NCBI RefSeq assembly: GCF_021347895.1
Contig: NC_067125.1
Span: 7,086,268 to 7,150,267 of the forward strand
Direction: 5' to 3'
DNA from: Acanthochromis polyacanthus
Taxonomy: Eukaryota; Chordata; Actinopteri; Pomacentridae
Length of the DNA stretch: 64,000 bases
Shown here: piece after piece, positions 24,201 to 36,200 of the stretch
Layout of the letters: each line of letters begins with the position of its first letter
Numbering within the stretch: the first letter of the stretch is position 1
The notes under the pieces: model-generated
Databases searched by the model: none
Told to the model about the DNA's origin: nothing
What the model saw: the letters and a program-made list of their open reading frames with translations, nothing else
Program-made: the position numbers and the translations under genes

Positions 24201-27200
24201 GGAGGCGCATACAGCAGCTGACTGGGTGATAAATGATCCCTGAGGTCGACAGAAGCTCAGGCACACCGGTAGAGGAGGGCTAAGGACAGAATCTCAAGCT
24301 GCATTCAGACCAGATTCGAGTAAATAAAATCCCTGCAGAATCTGCCTCCCTGCCTTGTTTACATCTCATATCTGAAGAGGACTCACCTTTTGCATCTTTT
24401 TCAGGAAACAAGTGGGTGGCTTCGGATCTTTCAGAGGAAGGGATGAAGCAGAGAAATGAGTCTGTATGACGTGGATTTGTGGAGATATATGTGGCTATAC
24501 GGATCATACCGAGATGCAGTCAGACAGACGGGGATACAGGCAGGATGATGCAGGGATGGAGGTGAAATAAAGTTAAGCCCCATGGTGATGTGCTGAAAAC
24601 GAGCCAAGACGAAAGTGGCATTTGCCGATATGCAATATGAAATTCAGGCAGTGACGACGTCCCTGTGTCTTTATACTGACTGCATTTCTGGGGGAAAGTG
24701 GAGGAGTAGCTTCTGAGCTCTGTGATAACCAGAAGTACGACAGTTCACCAGACTGTCAGCCTGGGAACGCTGGGCCTGCTGGGTTACAAACAGATTTCTG
24801 GAAAATTTTCATCCAACTTTGCTCTCATTATAATAACACACACTACCGGTCAAAAGTTTTTTAAAATTGAAATTCAAGTAGTTCAAGTCCAATGAATATC
24901 TTGAAATGGTACAAAAGTACGTGGTGAACTGTCAGAGGTTAAAAAAGATAAAGTTACCCAAAACTGAAAAATAATTAATAGTCAGAATTATACTAAAAGA
25001 ACTTTTTCATGGAACAGAAATGGGTTAACAACTTAAAGTTGTTCTACAACAATGGAGGTTGATGAAGCCTTGAAAGTTGGTGCTACTAAATCCTACAGAT
25101 GTCCCAACTTTTCTAGATTATTTCCAGCCCCCTCTGTCTGCATAACGTAGTGTTGGAACACACCATGGTATCAAACCCTCCAGAGCATTATTAGAACAGT
25201 ATTATACTGCAGAAAGTAGTGTGTTGATATAAAAATGGAGAGGAAAAGGCAATTAACAGTAGAAAAGAGACAGACCATCATAACACTAAAAAATGTAGGT
25301 CTTTCCGACTGATAGATTGCAAAGAAAGTCAAGGTGTCAGTAAGTCCAGTTTTCTTCACCATCAAAAGGCTCAGAAACTGGAGGAAACTCTGACAGGAAG
25401 AGTTCTGGAAGACCCAAAGCCTCAACAGAATCAGAAGCCAAGTTTCTGAGTCAACAGCTTGGTGATAGGACAACAGGACAACAGCTTCAAACACAGCTTC
25501 ATAGTGGTCAGAGTAAGAAGTTTAACTGTGGAGAGAAAACTTGGAGTTGCACCAAGAAAGCCATTGTTAAGACATCAGAATAAGACAAAGAGGCTTGCCT
25601 GGGCCATGAAACACCACCAATGGACTACTGAAGACTGAAAGAAGGTGTTATGGACTGCTGGATCAAAATTTGAAATCTTTGGCTCCATCCTGACATTGTC
25701 TGCTCAGACCGGTGTGGACCTGTTGTAGTGTGACCAGACCAGCATGCTCAGTCCGCTTTGGGGTTTTTCTGTGCACATTGGCATGGAAAGCATGAATTTG
25801 CCCTCCAGTTTTAAGTAACAATATGCCAAGGGGCCTGCTCTACTTGGGTAAACAAACGTATGTCACACGGACCCTCACAGATACACAGATGCGGTAAACA
25901 TGACTGTGTTTTCAGTGTTTGCATAGTATGAGTACCTTTACTTCTGATATATTATGTTATACTGGTTTTACACTACCAGACAAAGTTTGGACACACCTTC
26001 TCATTAAAGGCTTTTTATTTATTTTGATTATTTTCTGCATTGTAGATTAATACAGAAGATAAACATTTTTTGTTTACAGCATAATTCCATATGTGTTCTT
26101 TTATAGTTTTGGTGTCTTCAGTATTAATCTACAATGTAGAAAATGATGAAATAAAAACCACTGAATGAGAAGTTGTGTCCAAACCTTTTACTGGTAGTGC
26201 AGTTCTGCAGTTTTTACCTAAAATACTCTGAACACTTTACTTTGATATTTTATATCATGTGATCGAGTTTAAAAAGTCAGAGTTTCTAAAGGAATATCCC
26301 TGCAATGACAGTCCCAGCCATCACTCCTGACCTCTCTCTGGTTGCTGTCCAGACAAGAGTGGAGGACCTCAATAGGAAGCGTGGGATTCTGGTCGGATGC
26401 CAAACACATCATGAGCTCTCTCAGCCTCTCATATGCTTTTTATTTGCTCACTAGAAGGCTAGCTTATTTTGTTTATTGCTTTAAAGTGAGCAGGGCAGAG
26501 TGGTGCTGGAAGCTCTGGTGGCAGAGGGGGACTGGGGAACCATGGGAAAGCTGTCCAGATACATTTCTTCATGCTGAGGACAACAGACAAAAGGCACAGA
26601 TTGCAGATGGTCCTCAGGTTGAGATGTGTATAAGTTTATTTGTCTTGAATCATTTAAAGCCAACTGTGTGTCTGTTTCCTGTTGAGTGCAGAGAAACACT
26701 CGGTCCAGACAGAAGGAGTTGAGCTGGGAGAGGGGAGGAGCAGCCGAGCATGGGAGGAGAGTATGGACTGGAACCGTTAGATCAGTGGTCTCAAACCACG
26801 TGTAATGGGGAGCCGAGGGCATCGCTGCACCGGCTGTGTTAACTAATTAGCACACTTCCACTCAGGAAGGAGGAATGGGCTGCTGCATATAGTGTGGGAA
26901 GTGGTTTGTAACCACTTACCCAGACAGTGAGGGGCAGCCTCATCAGCCTCAAGGTGCTTTTTCCCCACTTCATTTGCATGTACATGCAAGAAATAACTTT
27001 ATAAGTAAATGCAAGGTATCAGAAGAAACAGATGGAAACAGATTGTTAGAAAATGTCAGACTCCTTCTAAAACCCTCCATCTAGGTACTCTGCTAGTAAC
27101 TACAGGTGGTCAGTGTTTGTCTCATTGTCTATAAATGCCTCGAATAGAACAATCAATCAATAAAACTTCACTTTCGTTGCACCTTTGTACAGCTAAGTAT

Positions 27201-30200
27201 ATGGGATTTACAGGTGACAGACGAGCTGATAATAGGCTATTTGAACACTGAGTTCTGACTCAGTGTGTTGGCCAGATAGGACAGAAACACAACAGTCTGG
27301 TCTGCTATAAAATCAAGCATTAGGTTTCCTGTATCAGAAAGAGCTGCACTTACATCGTGTTTTTGAGATGATACAGAGCAGAGTTCATGTGTTCCCCATA
27401 TGAGCCTTAAAATTTAACATTCCAAGGTCAAAAATGAAACCTGCTGACTCAGGGTAAGTCTGAGAGAATTTCATTTTGTGGTCAGTTTCTCCCTATGAAC
27501 CTTTGAAACTGTGTAAAGTTCTGGTGTTACTCTGCTATAGCAGGGAAAGTTTTGGCCAAAGCACTGCTATAAATACAATATAGTCTATCTACGAGCATCA
27601 AAGTTTAGATTAATCTCAAGATTTTTCTTGTTCTTTTGTTTTTTTCTGACATATCTACCCGCTTGAGATTACATAGTAAGTTTTACAGCAGGTTGCCATA
27701 AATTACTGGAGTTATTTCACTTTTACTAAACATCCATTTTGCATTTATCATTTCTAGACTTCTTTGCCTGACCTCCTGCCCTGACCATAAAGTGCTTCAG
27801 ATAAAACTTTTCATCACATCTGAACTGCAGATATAAGTAATCCCTAAAGACAATCCAGCGACATGTTGAATCCCCCTGAGATCCTCCACTGCATAGTTCT
27901 CAGTCCCTTCACAGAGGAGGGTCTGTAACAGACAAACCTGAAAGTGATGTGGAAGAGGCAGAAACCAGATGAGAGCTGTCCAGACCGCTGACGTGTGGTC
28001 TGTCACGTCCAGGCCGGAGGCTGAGGAAAGCAGCTGCACTGTGTTTATTAGAGGATATGACATACTGTCAGCAGCTCTTTTTTAATGGTTTCATTCTGTT
28101 TGTTAAAGTCTAATGGACATTTTCCAGAATGAGGTAAAACCATCACACAGTTATAAAACAGCAAACCCATTACGTGACTTGTGGATAAACCGGAGCTCCA
28201 CAGATTTTGGCAAATAAATGGCAAGCATTGTGCGTTATTTGATGTTACAGGTTCAGGCTGAAGGTCTCATTGTTCTCATTCATTGTAACTTTAGTGAATG
28301 AATTCTAGAGTGAAACCTGCTAACCAGTTCAGGCAGGAGTAGGTGGAGTCTGCACACCATAACAATAACAATTTTCATCCACACACTTTAAGTCACATAC
28401 ACATACATGCTTGGAAAATAAAAAATAAGAATACTCATCCCTTTCCCCATTGGCTTAAGAGTTATTACATAAAATTTCCGACTCACAGCTGAAAAAGAAA
28501 AATACAATCTACTAAGATTAGATGATACTGCATTAAGACAGCAGAAGCTGCCTGAACCTCCACAATGCCGTTTTGATGATGATATGTACTGCACTACAAA
28601 TGGCTTGCATTACGAGTCATTTCTGTTGTTTTGGGGACATCATATTCTATAAATAAATCTGTGGGAACTGCATGTGAGTTTCTAAATTCTTGTTAAAACT
28701 CCTGCAGCTTCAAATGGCGCCTGTCAAATCGCCACTTTTCACTTATTTCAGTTAAGAGGGACGCATACAGCAGATATCCCGTTCAATTCAAATCGTAAAA
28801 GCGGTGTATACGCTGACTTTGACCACATGGCTGTTAGAAATGCAACATAGTGAGTCCTGATGCCGTGCTACATTCATGAACAGGCTGATAAATAGAACAA
28901 ATCTACTTAGTATACAGCAGAGCAGCCGTGTTAGGTTATTTTGTCATTAACTAGTAGCACAGTAAACCCTGATGTCTCTGACAGATAACGTGCCGTGTTT
29001 AGAGTGACTCCTGCTTCTGCTGGAAAATGTTTTCCTCTGTGTTTAACAGATATTCTCCTCCCTCACCGCTCTTCATCTCTCCTCACCAGCTTGTGCCCCT
29101 CCTGATCATGTCATGGAGTGGTGTCCACACTTTAGTCTGAGGTGGACACAACCAACAGTGAAGCCGGTTAGAGTGGCGACACACACACTCACAATGCTGT
29201 AATTCAGAATGTGATATCCACACTTAAAAGAGCACAACTTGAACATCAAAAACCTTATCACATGTGCGTCATCATGCTGTATCTTTACATGCTGTATCAT
29301 TCCTGCATAACGCTTAAAGTAAGTAACCATAACAGGTGACTGTTTCACCTACAGTGATTTGCTACACAGTAAAAAAAACAATACAATGAGATATCAGTTT
29401 CTGTGCCGCCCCACTCTGACTTTTAATTATGGTCATGCTGTAATCATGGTGAGCTGTTGGTGTTCTGCTCTCAGCTCATCTGAATGCTGTCAGTAGCTCA
29501 TCCATCCACCTGTAGACGCTGAGTTTAGTTACCCTTTCAGCAGGGGATTATCTTCCATCTGCACTCCCTGCTGAAGTCAGCTCAACGTTTCACTGAGTGG
29601 TGAAGTCAGAACCTACACTCAACAAAAACATGAGATTATACACTACCATTCAAAAGTTTGGGGTCATCCAGGCAATTTCCTGTTTTCCATAAAAACTCAC
29701 ACTTTTATCCATGTGCTGACATAAGTGCATAAGGGTTTTCTAACCATCAGTGAGCCTTTCAGCACCATTAGCTAACACAATGTAGCATTAGAACACAGGA
29801 GTGATGGTTGCTGGAAATGTTCCTCTGTAACCCTATGGAGATATTCCATTAAAAATCAGCCATTTCCAGCTAGAATAGTCATTTACCACATTAACAATGT
29901 CTAGATTATACTTCTGATGAAATGAATGTTATCTTCATTGAAAAAATTATTTTCTTTCAAAAATAAGGACGTTTCTAAGTCACCTCAAACTTTTGAACGG
30001 TTGTATACATATACTAAGATGATTTTATGTCTCTTCAGTGTGAGCTAGTTGTTGCAGGAATCTCAAAGATTAAAGTGACTTTTAAAAAAAAATGAAAACA
30101 TTCTCTAATTGTAGCCTCCTGAACTGTCTATCCATCCATTCTCTATACACCGCTTTATTCTCACTAGGGTCGCGGGGGTGCTGGAGTCTATCCCAGCTGA

Positions 30201-33200
30201 TTCGGGTGAAGGCAGGGGACACACTGGACAGGTCACCAGTCTGTCACAGGGCTACATATACAGACAAACAATCACTCTCACATTCACACCTATGGACAAT
30301 TTAGAGTGATCAATTAACCTCAGCATATTTTTGGACTGTGGGAGGAAGCCGGAGTACCCGGAGAAAACCCACACATACACAGGGAGAACATGCAAACTCC
30401 ATGCAGAAAGATCCCAGGCCGGGATTTGAACCGGGGATCTTCTTGCTGCAAGGCAAAAGTGCTAACCACTACAACACTGTGCAGCCCCCTCCTGAACTGC
30501 CCCTTTCAAAATGTCATATATTGATGCAGAAGAGATATTTCCTACCAAATAAACTGATGATGAAATTAGTTTCAGACCTCAGTAAGACTACATTTTCTTA
30601 TGATAGACCCACTGTATCAACACTAAATGACATCTTTTAATGTCGAAAAACATCTCGAGACCAAATACCCAGAGGAAGACTTAACCTGCAGGTTTTATTG
30701 AATTGAAACTAAATTTACTTGGACAGGATTTTGGACTGGGGGTTTGGCAACAGCTGGATAATCAAGAGAGACTATCTAACGGTTGATTTCTTTTTATCCT
30801 GGGGGAAATTTATTTTTCAAATTTAGTCTTATTCAACTTCCAGCTGCTCCTCTTTTTGTTGACTCAGTAAAATTCGACTTGCTCTAATTAATCTCATTCT
30901 TATCATTTGACCACATGTTGTCTTAATTGGCTGTTTTAAAAATGAGGCCTCCATACCTCAGTGCATCTAGAGTTCAAATAAAGGTTTAATGGATATATGA
31001 ATGACTAAAGAGGCCCTTCAGTTTTTAATCCTCTACAGCATAACACATGCAGCACAGGTGTAGGTGATGTTAAACAACGTTCTCATGACTCAGCCTCTTC
31101 TTAGAAACCAACAGTTTCTATGTGGGTTATGCTCTTTTCTGAGGAAGTGCTTGAGACGTAGAGAAAGAGGAGACATTGCTGTGTCTTCTTATACCAGAGG
31201 AGGTGTTGAGACCAATTCATGCTGGGTGATTTTAGTGTGAATTTCATCATCTACCAAACTCAAAAAGGGTCTGTGTGGACTCCTCTGCATGCCTCCACAT
31301 GCAGCCCAAGATTTCAGACTGCGTGGACCGTCCACACTGCAAACACGCCGACTACACACACGCCAGAAAAGCAAATGGTGCTTTAAACTAATTCTTATGA
31401 AGAGATGCTGCATGAGGAGATTCTTGGCTATCCACTCTTTTATATTCATCATTTAAACAGTTGTAATGGAAGTAGCTGTTATTGGTCTTTGGAGATGCTT
31501 TGATTTGTGCATGGGCTGCACAGTGGATAAGTGGTTAGCACCTTCACTTTGCAGCTAGAAGATCCCCATCTTCCTGCGATCTTTCTGTATGGAGTTTACA
31601 TGTTCTCCCTGTGCTTCCTCACACAGTCCGAAAACATGCTGAGGTTAATTGGTGATTCTAAATTGTGTGTAGGTGTGAATGTGAGTGGGATTTTTTGTGT
31701 AGTCCTGTGATAGACTGGTGACCTGTCCAGGGTGTCCCCTGCCTTTATCCTCAGTCAGCTGGGATAGACTCCAGCCCCCCATGACCCTAATGAGGATTAA
31801 GTGGTGTATAGATGATGGATGGATGATTTGTACAGACATGCTTTGATCCATCTGTGTCAATGGAACCCAAACTTGGAAGGAAGATCTAAATTCTACAGAA
31901 ATCCTGTGCCATGCTGGTCCTTTATGGCTGACACACCTCCAGAATACTCAGATTTACACGGTGCTACAGGCTGATCTGTACCGAGCTGCTACATCCTGTC
32001 AAAGTGCAAAGTCACAGTCTTTGAGAAACTTCCACAGGATCCAATGTGTTTTTCTGTGTTTGATCTGAGCGGTAACGTGACTGTCTGCAGTAGACTAACA
32101 CAGACACCGCCAGTCAAAGGTTTGGACACACCTTCTCATTGAATACTTCCTCATGAAGCTCATTGAGAGAATGCAAGAATGTGCAGAGCAGTAATGAAAG
32201 CAAAGGCTGGCTGTTCTGAAGAATCTAAAATATAAAACATGTTTTGACTCATTCCCCTTTTTTTTGTTTACTAAATGATTCCATATGTGTTCATTCATAG
32301 TTTGGTGCCTTCGGTGAGAATCTACAATGTAAATAGTCATGAAAATAAAGAAAAAACATTGAATGAGAAGGTGTATCCTTTTTTCTCTCTCTTCTTTTTT
32401 TCTTCTTGAGAAGGTGTATCCAAACCTTTGACAGGCAGTCTACATTTTTGAAAAATGCTACCCGTGTATCAGCTTTCCCCTTTTGAAGCCTGCATCAGTC
32501 GTACACACACCGTAAACTGGTGTTTCAGAGTTCGGGTGAGGCGTAAAGTGTAGCCTAATTCTCCACATCTACACAAAGATGATGCCCAGCAGCAAAGATC
32601 AACACCCTCATCTCACACCACCGTCTTAGCTGACATTGGTAGGCGGACAGCAGCCAAATCAAACCAAAAATACTCCTCAGTGACAGGAGACCGTCTACGG
32701 CCCTGGAGAGAGTGAGTAAAACATTTTTCAAGGGCTAAAATTGACCCACTCACTGCTTTGCTTTGGGCTGCTCTGGCCTAGATTCTTCTTCAGTCCCTCT
32801 GGTATGTGAGTGGATAAATATATTCAGCTGTTAACTGGTAATAATAGTTGAATCTCACAGTCTGCACAGCAGCCACTTGTTTCTCTATAAGCCTCTGTCC
32901 AGCTTTGCGCTGATCAGAGCTCAAGGTCTCCACTGATGCTCACATTCTGCAGATGTATAGCCACCGAGGAACAGATTTACCGCCAGCAGACTAATCCCAA
33001 GTATCCTACTTTGTGTGTGTCCCTGAACCTTACATTCATGTTATTTGTGGACGATAGCTGGCATTAGCTCTCGTCTCTAGTGTGCATTACAAGTATTGTT
33101 TTCAATTTGTAAGCCGTAAAAATTGAACAGTTTTCTTTCTTTGTGGACCAGACCCCAGACGAGCCCTCTGCGTTCAGCTCACATAATTCTCTCCCAAATC

Positions 33201-36200
33201 CAGTCGCCCCTTTGGGTTTATTTTTGACTCTGACCATGCAGTTGGAGAGTATAGCTTTAAGTGTTCTGCTGCTCCAGGGCCATTTTTTATTCCCCAACTT
33301 CACTTTCTTAAGCCCTAAATCCCTTTAGTGCCTCTGCATGTTTGTCTGTGTCCCCAGAGGTCCATTTAGCTGCAGCTACTTTTTCTGTAGTTTCCATTAG
33401 TGTCTGAGGTACAGTGCATGCTGGGCTTTTTATTCCCTCTGTTTGTGCTGTCAGATACTGGAGGTACATCTGCTGGTCAGTGTAACGCTTTAGCGGTTCA
33501 GTTTCCATTTAAAAAAAAGTGGGATTGAAACTTTTATTTGCTTTTTTTGTTTACTTTACGTGGATAATTGCCTCTCAGTTTCATTTTTATTTCTTTACCT
33601 TTGGGTTTTTGCTTTGGGGGCAAATTGATCATTGCAATGCACTGAACGTTCCTTTAACCTCTGTATCTTTACAAAAGCTTCTTATCATTATGACCAAACA
33701 ATGCACTTATTTTAGTGATTTCCATCATGACCTCATACAAATTTGTCACCAACAGCACCAGGATGGACAATTCCAAGTGCAGCTGAGCACTGAATACAGC
33801 ATCTTTGTGACTGACTGTGGGTATAGTTCTAAGTGTAACAGCATCTGTGAGCTGATGTTTCCTCATGTTTAAATCCACTGAGTTGCACATCATAGCATGA
33901 TAGCATAGCATGAACAACCAGCACCAGGAATCCTTGGCAACAAAGAGCCTTACAGAGTGGGTATCCACATTGTTGGAGTCTGCCAGCTTGAACTCTGTGC
34001 TGGGTCAGAGTGCAACACTTGGAGGATCTGCTAAAAACTGGGTGCATTTACCAGAACAAGCATAAAAATGAGGAAACACTGAAGTTCATTACAGGCAGTG
34101 AAGCAACCCATTGTTCAGTGCAGTCTGTGCTGAGTTCTTCACTGTGAATAAATTACAGCCAGCAGGATGCAAACACAGATATGGAAACATCCCCACATCG
34201 CCACGCTGTCACTTTTGAAACGTGTGAGGTTGCAGGTTTTATGTGATTAGTGGAGGTGGTGAATGCTGCAGTGTGATGCTATTGTATAGGATTAATATGA
34301 GCATCTGTTGGTATGGAATGAGTCATCACTAAAAGGATTAGTGCACCACCGCAATTCAATATTCAGACAGTTTGAGACAATAAAGTCTTGACATTTATTG
34401 GTAAATAGATGAACAGGGAAGTGAATTATGAGCAAACTGAAACAGAAGACCTTTATCAGGTAGATAAAGTAATTCAAAACAACCAGAGCAGGCGGACTCT
34501 TATCTGTCTCTCCTGTGTCTGTCTGCAGTCTGAAGGCAGTGCTGTCGGCCCCTCCGTCCAGCGGGGCCTTGGATCTTTCCGGCATCCCTCTGACGGCTCG
34601 GGACATGGAGCGTCTGTGTGCACACCTGCAGCGCCACGCGTCCACTGTGGTCAGCTTGGAGCTGGGCTTCACCGAGCTGACGGATGAGGCCTTCCTCCTG
34701 CTCCTGCCCACGCTGGCTGCACTCCCACATCTGGAGACTCTGGCACTGAACGGAAACAGGCTGACCAGAGCTGTCCTTAAGGAGCTCACTGATGCCCTGA
34801 AGGTCAGAGCGACTCTTAGCTGTTGCATATTTTGAAATGTTACTGTAATATATTCATAATATACTGATGTTTTCTGTTGCAAAGCATGTTGTCACTCTGA
34901 CTTGATACATTATCTGTGTTTAGACGTGTTTTTTTGCTGTTCACTCATGCCACTCAGGAGGCGTAGGTACCCAGATGTCATACATGTTGACAGTCACTGT
35001 CACAAAAGGAGACAGATCCACAGTGGAGCTGAGTTAGAGCCTGCTGCATTCCCTTTTAATCCTTTGAACTCCAAGCAGCTTCTGAGCATTTTTTGTCACA
35101 TTTGTACTCACTTTTGACTCATTTTTTACTACAATATGAAGTCCTGCACCTCTATGGAAACAGCACAGCCATGACTTGAAGTGAAGAGAACTCACAATAC
35201 CTACTCTATCAAAGTTATGAAGTCATAAATCAACAAAAGCTAAATTCAGACATTATTTGATTTTTAAAAACTGAATTTAAAAAATGGATTCAGCGTTATC
35301 ATTGCTCGGGGCTGCACAGTGCTGTGGTGGTTAGCACTTTAGCTTTATGGCAGGAGGATCACCGCTTTGTGTCCCCACCTTCCTGGGATCTTTCTGCATG
35401 GAGTTTGCATGTTCTCCCTGTGCATGTGTGGGTTTCCTCCGGGTACGCCAGCTTCCTGTGGCAGTCCAAAATTATCCATCCATTACCTCTACACAGTGTA
35501 ATCCTCTTTAGGGTCATGGGGGGCTGGAGTCTGTCCCAGCTGACTTAGAGTGAAGGCAGGTCACACCTGGACAGGTCACCAGTCTGTCACAGGACTACAT
35601 ATAGAGACATCTGAACCCACACATGCACAGGAGAACATGCAAACAATCCAAAAACATGCTGAGGTTAATCAGTGATTCTAAAATGTCCATAGGTGTGAAT
35701 GTGAGTGTTATTGTTTGTCTCTAAATGTAGTCCTGTGACAGACTGTTACCTGTCCAGGTGTGACCTGCCTTCACTCTAAGTCAGCTGGTCCATGACCCTA
35801 ATGAGGATTAAGTGGAGTATAGATAATGAATGGATGGAATATCATTTCTCAGTGCTTACGTGTCTCCTGCGATAGCTCTTCATACTTCAGCTGTTGTAAC
35901 AATTAGATTTGTAGTTTGTTTCCATACTACTCTTTCCTCTGTTCTGTGTGAAACACATCCTGCAGTTCAGACGAAAAATCCTTAGACGTTTGTCACATGA
36001 CTGAGTCACTCAAGGCTTCTTGCTTGCACTTAGAAACAGATTTTTTTTTATATTTATATATGTTGGTTTGTATATCTTGTGCATTTTTTATTCATTTTAA
36101 ACCCAAAATGTAGAATTAAGTAAAGATATGATTCTTTTAGGGACCGTTAGCAAGTTGAAAATCAGACGATTCTTTCTGTTTTCTACAGTTTTCTGCTCTT

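Noticed and set aside
34292..34882. 196-codon minus-strand frame
   Set aside because: Runs antisense over the GC-rich lrrc75a LRR exon. No domain of its own.
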